NCBI GenBank assembly: GCA_030065055.1
Contig: JASJDS010000036.1
Span: forward strand, 1 to 33,588
Length of the DNA: 33,588 nt
Source of the DNA: Calothrix sp. MO_192.B10
GTDB taxonomy: Bacteria > Cyanobacteriota > Cyanobacteriia > Cyanobacteriales > Nostocaceae
Direction of reading: 5' to 3'
The translations under genes were made by a program, and so were the position numbers. The notes below the pieces were generated by a model that saw only the letters and a program-made list of their open reading frames with translations, was not told where the DNA came from and did not search any database. Every line of letters begins with the position of its first letter. The first letter of the stretch is position 1. Below are positions 16,613-25,770 of the stretch, one piece after another.

Positions 16613-18835
16613 TTATTCCTCTACATACCTCTGCCACATTTGCTCGTAGGCTTTCTCCATATCACGGGTAAATTGCTTGGCGTTCCATAAAGGTGCTGTT
16701 TGCCTTCCTTGGCGCAATTTCCAAGAAATTTCCTGTCTTAATTTTTCATCCTTACCCAGGCGCACACCCCACTCCACATACTCATCCTCTGTCCAAGCGA
16801 TGCCTTCTGTTATACCTGCATTCACCATCATGGTGTAGCTATTACGTGCGGCAAATTGCTGCCCCACTCTTGTAACCATTGGTATACCCATCCACAAAGT
16901 TTCTAAGGTTGTAGTTGCACCGTTGTAGGGAAAAGTATCAAGTACTACGTCTGCAATCCCTAGATTAGCGCGATGAATAGCCTCAGAACGCGCTGGCGGT
17001 AAAAATCGTAACCGGGAGTAATCTACACCCGTTTCTTGTGCAATTTGCTCAAAAAATTCTTTCGAGGCTTCTGGATCTGCTTGACCTTTAATGAGAAGAT
17101 AACTATTGGGAACTTCTTTGATAATTCGCATTTGTAACCGTAGATGTTCCAGATGTCTTTTATACCCCTTCTGTGTCATAAAATAGACTATGGCATCACT
17201 GGGAATATCTAAGTTATCCCTGCGTAAATCAGGTACATCTACCTCAAAACCATCAACTGCGATATAGGTTTGGGGTAATCGCCAGATAGTTTCACTATAG
17301 TAATCCTGTGCTGATTCGGGTAACACATAGGGATCGGCAATAAAATAATCAATAGTAGGCAATCCTGAAGCATCCCAACCTAACCAAGTTACCTGGATGG
17401 GAGCAGATTTGATTGAAAGCAATTCACAGGAAGCATCCAGAGTAATACTATCTAAATCTACAAGGATGTCGATTTCATCCTCTTGAATTTGCTCTAAAAT
17501 TTGCTTATCAAAGATTCCAAAGTTGTAAAATTTATCTACTTTGTCAGCAAAAAAATGTTTAGTAAAGCCTTCTAATTGATTTGATTCATGTAGGAAATAA
17601 GCATGGATTTTAAATTTCTCTGGATTATGGTGCTGAAAAATCCATCTACATAACCAACTAACTGAATGCCTTTTAAAACAGTGTGATATATAACCTATAT
17701 TGAGATGCTTTTTATCAGCTTTCCTATTTTTATGGCGTGTTAAAAGTTTCTGACTATGTTTTTCTGCTAGCTGTTGATGGTAATTGATGACATTTTTATG
17801 GGATATACAAGAAATTTGATTTTGGATGGAATGATGATTCTGGGGATTATCTGAAAAATATGGTAAAAAGAAGACTGAGTTAAATAGACGTACTGTAGTG
17901 GCTGTATCAAGATTGGTTGGTTGCTCTTCTATCAGCTGTTTCGCAAGAATTTGTTGCTGTTTTAAGCTAGCACATGCTTCTTGCCAATAGCTTCCTGATG
18001 TCATCAATCCTCTCAGGATTAAAGAATTTGCAAAAGTTTTTTCTGCAACTGTCTCTACAACTTCATAACAGCGTTTTGCAATTTCTATCCCTTTGGAGTA
18101 TTCTTGAGAATTTTGATAGAACGAAGCTAACTGTATCAAAACTTCCCTATGGTTCGGGAAATAATGTAAACAAAGTTCTGCAAAACGTGATGCTAAATCA
18201 GGAGATTGCTTAAAATGGGCAATTTTGAGACTTTCTCTACCCACAATATCGACGATTTCTAGTGGACGAGAAAAATTGATTATACAAGCCTCAACAAATG
18301 CTAATACGGAAGGTTTTTCCGGTACGGATGTCAAAATATTTGTCAGGACTTCTAATAGTAGATCGTCACTATAATTGTTCTCTTGATCTTTGAAGAAATC
18401 AATGATTTCGGATAAATTAAATTCTTCTTCAAAGAAGGGATACTTTATTTGCAGATTAATAATATGTAATAGATTGTTAATATTTTGGGGAGAAATTTCC
18501 CGGATATGCTGACGAATAACCCATGCAACTTGATAGTCTTCAATAGCTATACGGCGTTCTGCTTCTGCCTGCAAAACCTCTAATAACTCTAAGGTGTATA
18601 GTTCTTGGTTATCTGTTTCTGTCAACGCCATAAACCAAGTCATTTGCGCCTCAGTTTCTTGACCTTGTAACAGTAACATTAGTCCCAAATGCCAGTAATG
18701 AGATTTGATATCTGGCTCTATTTCAATCGCCTCCTCATAAATTTTAACAATTGCACCATAATCCCCTGCTGTTAAATATTGCTCTATTTGTTGTTCGTAC
18801 AAATTTTTATGGAGATAAGAGGTTACAGCAGTCAT
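16613..18835 (-). CDS. TPR / SPINDLY-type O-GlcNAc transferase-like protein
   Basis: A 740-residue protein. Residues about 15-330 are helical TPR-like repeats (first clear unit YGAIVKIYEEAIEIEPD). Residues about 375-740 are a GT41-like domain (COG3914, SPINDLY). NIGYISHCFKRHSV (about 379-392) corresponds to the OGT GYVSPDFxxH motif, with H390 kept. QVTWLGWDASGLPTIDYFIAD, then RLRFLPP and DTFPYNGATTTLETLWMGIP (633-652), form the nucleotide-sugar site. Such enzymes glycosylate Ser/Thr of proteins. It ends head-on against the pse island and lies 188 bases downstream of a pilin gene, so a pilin or envelope protein is a plausible acceptor. That is inference. Confidence 0.82.
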   Translation of the reverse strand: MTAVTSYLHKNLYEQQIEQYLTAGDYGAIVKIYEEAIEIEPDIKSHYWHLGLMLLLQGQETEAQMTWFMALTETDNQELYTLELLEVLQAEAERRIAIEDYQVAWVIRQHIREISPQNINNLLHIINLQIKYPFFEEEFNLSEIIDFFKDQENNYSDDLLLEVLTNILTSVPEKPSVLAFVEACIINFSRPLEIVDIVGRESLKIAHFKQSPDLASRFAELCLHYFPNHREVLIQLASFYQNSQEYSKGIEIAKRCYEVVETVAEKTFANSLILRGLMTSGSYWQEACASLKQQQILAKQLIEEQPTNLDTATTVRLFNSVFFLPYFSDNPQNHHSIQNQISCISHKNVINYHQQLAEKHSQKLLTRHKNRKADKKHLNIGYISHCFKRHSVSWLCRWIFQHHNPEKFKIHAYFLHESNQLEGFTKHFFADKVDKFYNFGIFDKQILEQIQEDEIDILVDLDSITLDASCELLSIKSAPIQVTWLGWDASGLPTIDYFIADPYVLPESAQDYYSETIWRLPQTYIAVDGFEVDVPDLRRDNLDIPSDAIVYFMTQKGYKRHLEHLRLQMRIIKEVPNSYLLIKGQADPEASKEFFEQIAQETGVDYSRLRFLPPARSEAIHRANLGIADVVLDTFPYNGATTTLETLWMGIPMVTRVGQQFAARNSYTMMVNAGITEGIAWTEDEYVEWGVRLGKDEKLRQEISWKLRQGRQTAPLWNAKQFTRDMEKAYEQMWQRYVEE

Positions 18836-18956
18836 ATCAAATATCTAGTTAATTTGCTTTTCCGTTATATTCTATTCATAAGTTAATTGTCGATTTATTA
18901 GATTATCTATTCTCAATGTATTAGCAGAATTTTTTTTGTTATTCATAAATAAAAAT

Positions 18957-18996
18957 GTATGTAATTGGACTATTTTGATCAAGCCCAATTACATAC
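18957..18996 (-). terminator. Rho-independent terminator of the second pilin gene
   Basis: GTATGTAATTGG (18957-18968) and CCAATTACATAC (18985-18996) form a perfect 12-bp stem with a 16-base loop. On the minus strand it is followed by ATTTTTATTT. It sits 28 bases after the pilin stop and before the OGT-like start, separating the two transcripts at least in part. Confidence 0.8.
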
Positions 18997-19023
18997 TATA
19001 ATTTGCATTTTTAAATTATGAAA

Positions 19024-19560
19024 TTACTTAATTAGCTTCCAGCCCGTAGCACACTGAGTTGAACGAGAACCATAATCATCAGCTGCATTTCTCCCAGCAG
19101 CAATTGATTCGCACAGGAATGCAAGACTAGTTACTTCAGATCTAGTTCCTACTTCTTCTAGGTATACTGAACCAACGTAATTCTTTAAACCAGCAACCTT
19201 TGCGGTAGAATAACCAAGAGCATAGGAGCTGACGCTTGTACCCTGGTTGTTCGCACTTGCGCTGTATGAGTAGTTTTGGGTTGAAGTTGAAATACCAATT
19301 CCTAAATCTCCAACAGTAGGTCCAAATTCGTCATTTTCTGTGTAATATGCTTGTTGACCCCGGTTCATGGAACCTACGTAGGTTTTAGCTTCAGACTGTT
19401 TAGCTTTCTTCGCTTGGTTCAAGAAAGAAGGTAAGGCAATAGCCGAGAGAATACCAATAATAATGATTACAACCAGTAGCTCAATCAGGGTAAAACCTTG
19501 GTCTTCTTTCTTTTTCTTGAGAAGGTGGTTCAAAAACTTAGCTTTTAGTTCGGTTTTCAT
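19024..19560 (-). CDS. pilA: Type IV pilin (PilA family), paralogue 2
   Basis: A 178-residue prepilin. The start at M-KTELKAKF (19560) is chosen over upstream in-frame ATGs because AAGGAAAAC lies just before it and the leader length becomes normal. The 22-residue lysine-rich leader ends in G, giving G|FTLIE with Glu5. The hydrophobic segment LLVVIIIIGILSAIALPSF is canonical. AKKAKQSEAKTYVGSMNRGQQAYYTENDEFG is shared with the 2507-3058 protein. Cysteines in FLCES and TQCATG near the C-terminus would close the D-loop. It is followed by a strong terminator. This copy looks like the better conserved major-pilin type. Confidence 0.9.
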   Translation of the reverse strand: MKTELKAKFLNHLLKKKKEDQGFTLIELLVVIIIIGILSAIALPSFLNQAKKAKQSEAKTYVGSMNRGQQAYYTENDEFGPTVGDLGIGISTSTQNYSYSASANNQGTSVSSYALGYSTAKVAGLKNYVGSVYLEEVGTRSEVTSLAFLCESIAAGRNAADDYGSRSTQCATGWKLIK

Positions 19561-19602
19561 AAGTGTTTTCCTTGAAATGGATTTGTTATTGTGTTCTAGA
19601 TG

Positions 19603-19613
19603 TAACTTACCCA
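19603..19613 (-). promoter_or_regulatory. Shared pilin upstream motif TGGGTAAGTTA, second site
   Basis: This is identical on the minus strand to 3180-3190 and about 43 bases before the pilin start. The spacing suggests it may be at or near the core promoter here. Confidence 0.45.
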
Positions 19614-19662
19614 TTTCCAGTGCCGAACATATCACCTAACTAAAATTTTTTTGAAAGTAGGG

Positions 19663-19749
19663 TCAATCCTCGTTATGGGAAGCGATGACCTGGTCAATCT
19701 CTGCACGGTGATTATCATCATAAACCCAAACTGCGTTGAGGTAAGTCAT
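19663..19749 (-). CDS. Possible 28-residue peptide or gene remnant
   Basis: An ATG-to-TGA frame reads MTYLNAVWVYDDNHRAEIDQ with an acidic end. It lies between the Uma2 stop and the pilin promoter motif. Its composition looks protein-like rather than random, but I do not recognise a family and no ribosome-binding site is clear. A truncated remnant is more likely than a gene. Confidence 0.2.
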   Translation of the reverse strand: MTYLNAVWVYDDNHRAEIDQVIASHNED

Positions 19750-19764
19750 ACCTTGTGCGATCGC

Positions 19765-20391
19765 TCATGTAGAATATGGGTTAAACACTTGTTGTGCGGT
19801 CAAATTAAAATTGGGGAATGTTGGTGACTGGATAAGCTCATCACCTCTAAACTGAGTCACTTTATACTCACCTTCTACCAACCAATAAACAAAGAAAGTT
19901 GGTTGTTTGGGATTACCGATAAAATTTCGACCACCTAAAGCAGCATAGTCAACAATCCAGTACTCAGGAATACCCATTTCCTCATAGTCAGCGCGTTTTT
20001 TGAAATAGTCATCACGCCAGTTGGTACTAACAACCTCCACAATTAACTTGACTGAATTAGCCTCTTCAATGATTGACTCTTTCTCCCATCTTCTTTCGTT
20101 GCCAATGTTTTCCTCGGTCAAAACTATAATATCTGGCTCGTATCCAGATTTTTCGCTGGAAGATTTAACTATGCATTCTTTGGGGATAAACCAAACACCA
20201 CGTTTACCGATTTCTCTATTTGTAATGTTTATCTCTTCAATGAGAAAACCTGTAACCTTAGAGTGCTTTCCCGTGGCTTTTGGCATTTGAAGAATTACCC
20301 CATCATGCAACTCGTAACGGTATTCTGAGTTTTCTGGATACCATTCGATGAATTCATCAAAGCTTATTAGTTTGGTTTGTGTTGTAGTCAT
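19765..20391 (-). CDS. Uma2 family (DUF820) putative endonuclease
   Basis: A 208-residue protein of the restriction-endonuclease-like fold that is greatly expanded in cyanobacteria. YRYELHDGVILQM with GKHSKVTGFLIEEI opens the domain. The PD-(D/E)xK core reads YEPDIIVL (D), KLIVEVVS (E) then DYFKKR (K), with MGIPEYWIVDY after it, so the active site appears complete. The C-terminus LTAQQVFNPYST matches its neighbour. It is the second of a tandem pair 16 bases apart, so it is probably co-transcribed. The cellular role of Uma2 proteins is not established. Confidence 0.85.
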   Translation of the reverse strand: MTTTQTKLISFDEFIEWYPENSEYRYELHDGVILQMPKATGKHSKVTGFLIEEINITNREIGKRGVWFIPKECIVKSSSEKSGYEPDIIVLTEENIGNERRWEKESIIEEANSVKLIVEVVSTNWRDDYFKKRADYEEMGIPEYWIVDYAALGGRNFIGNPKQPTFFVYWLVEGEYKVTQFRGDELIQSPTFPNFNLTAQQVFNPYST

Positions 20392-20407
20392 TTTGTATCG
20401 TTAATAT

Positions 20408-21022
20408 TTACTCATTGGAATTTGGGTTAAATACTTGTTGTGCGGTCAAATTTAAATCTGGGAATGTTGGCGACTGGATACGCTCATCTCCTCTGAATCT
20501 ACTAACTTGGTATTCGTCTCCAATTAACTGATGAATCGAGAAGGTTGGTTGTTTCGGTTTACCAATGAGTTGGGTTCCCCCTAATCCTTGATAATCTACA
20601 GCCCAGTATTCAGGAATACTCAAACCTTCATAAGCACCGCGTTTGGTGTAGTAATCATCTCGCCAGTTGGTACTAACAACTTCCACAACCAACGGGACTG
20701 ACTTTCCCAGAGTAAGAGTTGAGCGACTCTGCCAAAACGGTTCTGCTGTTAAATTAGTAGAGTCAATAACAGTGATATCTGGTAAATAGCAACGTTGATA
20801 ACCGTCGGGGGATATCATTACCTGCTGAGAAATAAAGTAAGGCAACTGTAGCCGAACAATTTCTACTGTCAACTGTTGAATTAAATATCCAGTCACAGCT
20901 GCGTGGCTTCCTGTGGGTTGTGCCATCTCTACAACATCTCCATCATGTAGTTCATAGCGTTCCCCATCGGGCAACCATTCCAGAAATTCATCCAAGGTTA
21001 AGTGTTGGTGTTGTGCGTACAT
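20408..21022 (-). CDS. Uma2 family (DUF820) putative endonuclease
   Basis: A 204-residue paralogue of the gene just downstream. ERYELHDGDVVEMAQPTGSHAAVTGYL, YLPDITVI, LVVEVVSTNWRDDYYTKR and LSIPEYWAVDYQGLGG preserve the PD-(D/E)xK residues. The last 50 residues are nearly identical to the partner (RFRGDERIQSPTFPDLNLTA), which indicates local tandem duplication. It is the first gene of the pair. Function of the family remains unclear; some members may derive from mobile elements. Confidence 0.85.
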   Translation of the reverse strand: MYAQHQHLTLDEFLEWLPDGERYELHDGDVVEMAQPTGSHAAVTGYLIQQLTVEIVRLQLPYFISQQVMISPDGYQRCYLPDITVIDSTNLTAEPFWQSRSTLTLGKSVPLVVEVVSTNWRDDYYTKRGAYEGLSIPEYWAVDYQGLGGTQLIGKPKQPTFSIHQLIGDEYQVSRFRGDERIQSPTFPDLNLTAQQVFNPNSNE

Positions 21023-21327
21023 AACTCATGCTGCACTTTTGTATTTTTTGTTCTTAGGCGTGGGGGTTTGATTTACTCAGGACTTACGCAATTGTCACAA
21101 TCGGTGATTGGTGCGTGAGGTTACAAGCCTGATGACTACGTTCAAATATTCTCGCAGCGTCACGCACCCTACAGAAAAAATATGCCAGTTGCGGAATTCC
21201 CCACCTGAAACAAACCAATTTGCGGGAAAAGGAGGCTTCTTAACCGTTATCCTTTAAGAAGTCTAGCATCTACCCCCATTTATTATGCTATATTAAGCGT
21301 AGTCGTTATGATTATGAATAAGTATTT
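21023..21327. promoter_or_regulatory. Divergent promoter region, Uma2 / NTRC
   Basis: These 305 bases hold no gene. An inverted pair GTGCGTGA (about 21111) and TCACGCAC (about 21160) belongs to a common dispersed repeat beginning with GACTTACGCA. CTTCTTAA (21236-21243) pairs with TTAAGAAG (21254-21261), forming a hairpin 67-92 bases before the NTRC start. A TATGCTATATT stretch near 21284 could contain its -10 box. Confidence 0.45.
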
Positions 21328-22686
21328 ATGACTAATCCTAAGGTAGAAAACGTAGTTATTATTGGTTCTGGCCCGGCGGGATTTACAGCGGCTATTTATG
21401 CGGCGCGGGCAAATTTAAAACCTGTGGTATTTGAAGGCTTTCAAATGGGAGGTTTACCTGGGGGACAGTTGATGACGACAACGGAGGTAGAGAACTTTCC
21501 TGGGTTTCCGGAGGGGATTACCGGACCAAAATTAATGGAACGGATGAAGGCACAGGCGGAGCGTTGGGGGGCGGAGTTATATACTGAGGATGTAATTGAG
21601 GTAGATTTCGGTCAGCGTCCGTTTACTGTGCGCTCAGATGAACGGGAATTTAAAGCCCATAGCATTATCATAGCCACGGGGGCGACGGCGAAGCGTTTGG
21701 GTTTACCCAGTGAGAAGCAGTTTTGGAGTCGGGGAATTTCTGCTTGCGCTATTTGTGATGGAGCTACGCCAATTTTTCGTGGGCAAGAGTTGACTGTAAT
21801 TGGTGGTGGTGATTCGGCGGCGGAAGAGGCTGTTTACTTGACTAAGTATGGTTCCAAGGTAAATTTATTGGTACGTGGGGAAAAAATGCGTGCTTCTAAG
21901 GCAATGCAAGACAGGGTTTTGAGTAATCCGAAAATTCAGGTGCATTGGCATACGGAAGCGGTGGATGTATTTGGTAATGATTGGATGGAAGGTTTGAAAA
22001 TCCGTAATAGGCAAACTGGTGAAGAGGGTAAAATCTCATCTAAGGGGTTATTCTATGCCATTGGTCATACTCCCAATACATCCTTATTTAAGGGACAAAT
22101 AGAACTGGATGAGGTGGGTTACATTGTTACCCAAGCTGATTCCGTGAAAACCAACGTGGAAGGGGTGTTTGCTGCGGGTGACGTGCAGGATCATGAGTAT
22201 CGCCAAGCCGTTACTGCTGCTGGTACTGGTTGTATGGCGGCGTTGTTGGCCGAACGTTGGTTATCGGCTAATAATTTGATTCAGGAATTCCATCAACATG
22301 AGGAAACCATTGATAAAAAGAAAGAAACACCTAAACAGGAGATAAACCCAGCAGAATTTGATTTACAGGTGACACGGCATCATGGAAGTTATGCTTTACG
22401 GAAATTATTCCATGATAGCGATCGCTTGTTAATGGTAAAATATGTTTCTCCGGGTTGCGGTCCTTGTCATACCTTAAAACCCATATTAAATAAGGTGGTG
22501 GATGAGTTTGATGGCAAAATCCACTTTGTAGAAATTGATATCGATGAAGACAAGGATATTGCGGAAAATGCGGGGGTGACGGGAACTCCAACGGTGCATT
22601 TGTTTAAGGATAAGGAACTTTTACATGAGTTGAAAGGGGTGAAGCAAAAGAGTCAGTACCGTCAGCTGATTGCTAGTAATATTTGA
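21328..22686 (+). CDS. trxB: NADPH-thioredoxin reductase / thioredoxin fusion (NTRC type)
   Basis: A 452-residue two-domain flavoprotein. Residues about 1-320 are thioredoxin reductase: [12 protein letters not shown] (FAD), [20 protein letters not shown], the redox pair C140-AI-C143-[11 protein letters not shown] (159-168, NADPH) and FAAGDVQD. A charged linker (about 321-345) joins a thioredoxin domain with C377-GP-C380 and the cis-Pro loop GTPTVHLF. This is the NTRC arrangement of plants and cyanobacteria, which uses NADPH to reduce 2-Cys peroxiredoxin and other targets. All cofactor and cysteine motifs are intact. It is transcribed alone. Confidence 0.93.
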   Translation: MTNPKVENVVIIGSGPAGFTAAIYAARANLKPVVFEGFQMGGLPGGQLMTTTEVENFPGFPEGITGPKLMERMKAQAERWGAELYTEDVIEVDFGQRPFTVRSDEREFKAHSIIIATGATAKRLGLPSEKQFWSRGISACAICDGATPIFRGQELTVIGGGDSAAEEAVYLTKYGSKVNLLVRGEKMRASKAMQDRVLSNPKIQVHWHTEAVDVFGNDWMEGLKIRNRQTGEEGKISSKGLFYAIGHTPNTSLFKGQIELDEVGYIVTQADSVKTNVEGVFAAGDVQDHEYRQAVTAAGTGCMAALLAERWLSANNLIQEFHQHEETIDKKKETPKQEINPAEFDLQVTRHHGSYALRKLFHDSDRLLMVKYVSPGCGPCHTLKPILNKVVDEFDGKIHFVEIDIDEDKDIAENAGVTGTPTVHLFKDKELLHELKGVKQKSQYRQLIASNI

Positions 22687-22998
22687 ACACATATATTGTA
22701 AGGTGGGCAGTGCCCACCCTACTTAGGTGATTTCTGAAAATAATTTTACCAATGGCAAGGGCGCACGCAATGCGCCCCTACAATTGATTTGCGATAGGAC
22801 AAACATTCTCATCACATCTGTTGGTGATGAATTGTCAGAATGGTAGGTTGGGTTGAGCGATAGGGAAACCCAACAAATCTTTGATAACTACTCCTATTCT
22901 GTCCAAAGATTACCGATTAAAAAACCACAGAGGCGCAGAGAACGCAGAGGATAGAGAGAAAGAGGAGATAGGTAATTTTAACACCACCGAAGGGATTA
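22687..22998. repeat. Intergenic cluster of dispersed palindromes
   Basis: Three repeat types follow the NTRC gene. GGTGGGCAGTGCCCACC (22702-22718) is an almost perfect palindrome and may help terminate transcription. GGGCGCA-cgcaa-TGCGCCC (22759-22777) matches 16586-16604. A GTAGGTTGGGTT...AACCCAAC unit (about 22841-22876) resembles 1469-1574. CCACAGAGGCGCAGAG near 22925 is another recurrent cyanobacterial word. Confidence 0.65.
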
Positions 22999-23211
22999 AT
23001 GGGACAAAGCACTACTTATCCGATTACAATCAAGTTGATGGCAAGAAAAAGATCAACATTTCAGAAAGTACTTGATATTATTAGTAAGCGTTTGAGTCAA
23101 CAGCGACGGAATGAGTTATTAAAAGAGGTTGCACAATCTAGGCAAGATTACCAACAAAATAATGTCAAACGTGGTTCTGTCGCTGATTTGATGGCGGAGT
23201 TGGATGGGTGA
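22999..23211 (+). CDS. Small antitoxin-like hypothetical protein
   Basis: A 70-residue frame. The second half (FQKVLDIISKRLSQQRRNELLKEV, RGSVADLMAEL) follows the pattern of small cyanobacterial proteins often annotated as antitoxin-like: a helix ending in RL-x-x-QRRNE, then a charged helix and a short VADLM tail. The first 13 residues look like read-through from repeat DNA, so translation may begin at M14 (23038). No toxin gene or clear ribosome-binding site is adjacent, so it may be a fragment. Confidence 0.35.
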   Translation: MGQSTTYPITIKLMARKRSTFQKVLDIISKRLSQQRRNELLKEVAQSRQDYQQNNVKRGSVADLMAELDG

Positions 23212-23296
23212 AGAATTGAATCATGGGTTTTGAGTTGACAAAATGGCAGTGATACCCTAAAACTCATAACTCAATAACTCCGAACTCCGAACTCCT

Positions 23297-24175
23297 ATGA
23301 GCATTACCAAAAGTCGTCTACCACAGTTCTTACGATTCGCTACAAATCCCAGTCTTTCCCAGAAATTAATGCTTATAGGGTTAGCAATTACCCTATCATT
23401 CATATTACTAGCATTCCTTGCTCCCGTTCTTCAGGGTTGGGGATGGTTGCAAGATCCTACAGATTCCCTCATTAACCCAATTCACGAAGTCCCATCGGCT
23501 AAATATTGGTTTGGTACTAGTCGCCAAGGGTATGATGTGTTTTCTCGCACTATTTTTGGGGCTCAGGCTGCATTACAAGTGGTGTTATTGGCAACGACGC
23601 TGAGTATGGCGATTGGCGTACCTTTGGGCATGGTTAGCGGCTATGTTGGCGGTAAATTGGATAAGGTGTTGCTGTTTCTCATGGATAGTATTTACACTTT
23701 ACCGGGTTTGTTGCTTTCTGTTACCTTGGCATTTGTGGTTGGTAGAGGTATATTAAATGCTGCGATCGCTATTAGCATTGCTTACGTTCCTCAATATTAC
23801 CGTGTTGTCCGCAACCACACTGTGAGTGTGAAGACAGAGTTATTTATTGAAGCAGCCCAAGCTATGGGTGCTAATACTTGGCAGGTACTGAGAAAGTATT
23901 TGTTTTTTAATGTAATTCAAAGCGTACCTGTGTTATTTACCCTCAATGCTGCTGATGCCATTTTAGTGTTGGGTGGTTTGGGCTTTTTGGGTTTGGGTTT
24001 ACCAGAAGAAACACCAGAGTGGGGGCATGATTTAAAACAGGCTTTGGATGCGTTACCTACAGGAATTTGGTGGACGGCTTTATTTCCAGGCTTGGCTATG
24101 GCTTTGATGGTGGTAGGTTTATCCTTACTGGGCGAGGGGTTGAATGAGTTTATTAATCCCCGATTGCGGAAGTAA
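23297..24175 (+). CDS. ABC transporter permease, DppC/OppC type
   Basis: A 292-residue membrane protein with an N-terminal segment at about residues 24-46 and five more hydrophobic segments. FGTSRQGYDVFSRTIFGAQ is the periplasmic signature of the OppC/DppC/NikC group. The cytoplasmic EAA loop, which contacts the ATPase, reads EAAQAMGANTWQVLRKYLF. LGLGLPEETPEWGHDL is also typical. It would carry peptides, nickel or similar solutes together with a DppB-like permease, ATPases and a binding protein. None of those is adjacent, so this is an orphan subunit and its substrate cannot be set. Confidence 0.87.
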   Translation: MSITKSRLPQFLRFATNPSLSQKLMLIGLAITLSFILLAFLAPVLQGWGWLQDPTDSLINPIHEVPSAKYWFGTSRQGYDVFSRTIFGAQAALQVVLLATTLSMAIGVPLGMVSGYVGGKLDKVLLFLMDSIYTLPGLLLSVTLAFVVGRGILNAAIAISIAYVPQYYRVVRNHTVSVKTELFIEAAQAMGANTWQVLRKYLFFNVIQSVPVLFTLNAADAILVLGGLGFLGLGLPEETPEWGHDLKQALDALPTGIWWTALFPGLAMALMVVGLSLLGEGLNEFINPRLRK

Positions 24176-24386
24176 GAGGAGTGAAGGAGGGAAGGAGGGA
24201 AGGAGGGAAGGAGGGAAGGAGTGAGGGAAGATGAGGTGATGAGGAGATGAGGTGATGAGGAGTGTGGGGAGACAAGAGGACAAATTTTTCCTCATCGTCC
24301 CATCAACCACCAACCATCAACTAACAACTAACAACCAACAACCAACAACCACCAACTAACAACTAACAACCGTCAACTGTCAACTG
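24176..24386. repeat. Simple tandem repeats in convergent gap
   Basis: GAAGGAGG octamers run from about 24183 to 24222. GATGAGGTGAT units follow, and then (AACTAACAACC)-like and GTCAACT heptamers at about 24300-24400. The last few units reach the natH stop. No gene is present; the array may serve as a bidirectional transcript end. Confidence 0.75.
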
Positions 24387-25586
24387 TCAACTGTCAACTC
24401 CTAACTGCCTTTCTAGCCTGCGAGAAGCGAGGGACATGGAGTAACAAAATAGCCAATAAATTAATCCAATAAATAGGTAAACTTCCCCATAGCGACCGAT
24501 AAATTGGGGTTGGGCAAGAATGGAACGGGCAATTCCGGTGAGTTCTACTAATCCTACGAGGGATAATAAGGAAGTGTCTTTGAAAAGTCCGATAAACTGG
24601 CCGACAATGGCAGGTATAACAGCGCGTAGGGCTTGAGGAAGGACAATCAATAATATTACTAAGGGCGTTTTTAATCCCAAGGCTTTAGCAGCTTCTACTT
24701 GTCCCCGTGGGATGGCTTGTAATCCACCTCGGACATTTTCCGCCATATAAGCTGCACTAAATAATATCAGCCCAGCGATCGCTCTGACAACTCTATCTAA
24801 TTTCCACTCTGGGGGTAAAAATAGGGGTAACATAACTTGTGCCAGGAATAAAATGCCAATCAGGGGCAATCCTCGCACAATTTCAATGTATAAAATACAA
24901 AACCAACGCCATAGGGGTAAACTGCTAGCACGCCCTAAAGCTAGTAATACTCCAATGGGGAAGGAAAGGACGATGCTAACTGCTGCCATCAGTAGGGTCA
25001 GTAGCAAACCATTCCATAAGCTACTTCTTACCGATTGCAGGTTCAATCCTCCACCAATCAGCCAGAGGACGAGAGGGAAAGATAGTAACCATGCCAAAGA
25101 TAGCCAGGGAGCAATAATGTGAGCAAATTTTCTGCCTAGCCACACACCTGCAAATGATAAGCCAGTAATTCCCAATAACCAGAAACGGGAGTTTAAGTCT
25201 AGGGGCACGGCTACCAAGATAATACTGATAATCAAAGCTGTAATTGCTACAAAAATTGCCTTTGTTCTTTCCTTAGCAGTGAATACACCCCAACTCAAAG
25301 CTGTTAAAGAACTAGCGATGGCAAAAAGGTTCCAAATCCGCCAAGATTGAGTGCGAGGGTATCTACCAACTAGAAATAAGTGTAAATTAACTTGAATTAC
25401 CTGCCATTGTGCTTTATTAACTGCCCAACCCCAGGTTCCTGTTACTATCCAGAAAAGTAATAGCAAGCAGATAATTGTGAGCAAGCTATTATACCAAGTA
25501 CTAAAGAGATTTTTACGCAACCATAGCAATTGTGAATTTTGGATTTTGGATTTTAGATTTTGGATTTTAGATGTTGGATTTGTCAT
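24387..25586 (-). CDS. natH: Amino-acid ABC transporter permease (NatH/AapM-like)
   Basis: A 399-residue permease of the polar amino-acid family (HisM type). Hydrophobic segments at about 35-57, 85-150 and 165-185 precede the core. IEIVRGLPLIGILFLAQV and the EAA loop AENVRGGLQAIPRGQVEAAKALGL are diagnostic, and the end runs IGRYGEVYLFIGLIYWL. The length suits the long AapM/BztC/NatH branch. The first 16 residues (NPTSKIQNLKSKIQN) are encoded by a heptamer array at 25541-25582, so the true start may be later, for example a TTG near L20. It follows natG, with natF upstream, as in Anabaena natFGH. No ATPase follows. Confidence 0.82.
   Translation of the reverse strand: MTNPTSKIQNLKSKIQNSQLLWLRKNLFSTWYNSLLTIICLLLLFWIVTGTWGWAVNKAQWQVIQVNLHLFLVGRYPRTQSWRIWNLFAIASSLTALSWGVFTAKERTKAIFVAITALIISIILVAVPLDLNSRFWLLGITGLSFAGVWLGRKFAHIIAPWLSLAWLLSFPLVLWLIGGGLNLQSVRSSLWNGLLLTLLMAAVSIVLSFPIGVLLALGRASSLPLWRWFCILYIEIVRGLPLIGILFLAQVMLPLFLPPEWKLDRVVRAIAGLILFSAAYMAENVRGGLQAIPRGQVEAAKALGLKTPLVILLIVLPQALRAVIPAIVGQFIGLFKDTSLLSLVGLVELTGIARSILAQPQFIGRYGEVYLFIGLIYWLFCYSMSLASRRLERQLGVDS
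25541..25582. repeat. GGATTTT heptamer array reaching into natH 5' end
   Basis: Six units of GGATTTT/AGATTTT/AGATGTT/GGATTTG lie directly inside the apparent natH start (25584-25586). Length change here would be in frame only for multiples of three units. Confidence 0.75.
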
Positions 25587-25720
25587 GTTTGATAAGTTCC
25601 TTCATTCCCCCACTCCTTCCCTCATCATCACCTCTTTAAAGGCAAAGGACAGACGGCAGATGGCAGAAGGGAAGAGGATTTGACTTGTTTCTTCCATTCA
25701 TAGCGAGGAGATTTAATTCT

Positions 25721-25769
25721 TTATTACTTATTACTTATTACTTATTACTTATTACTTATTACTTATGAC
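25721..25769. repeat. TTATTAC heptamer array (STRR type)
   Basis: Six perfect TTATTAC units and one imperfect unit (TTATGAC) end one base before the natG stop codon, in the natG-natH gap. This is a short tandemly repeated repetitive sequence of the kind known from heterocystous cyanobacteria. Confidence 0.9.
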
Positions 25770-25770
25770 A

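Noticed and set aside
25721-25769. CRISPR-like regular repeats
   Set aside because: Units are 7-9 bases with no spacers; these are STRR-type tandem arrays, as at 29554-29595 and 33467-33494.
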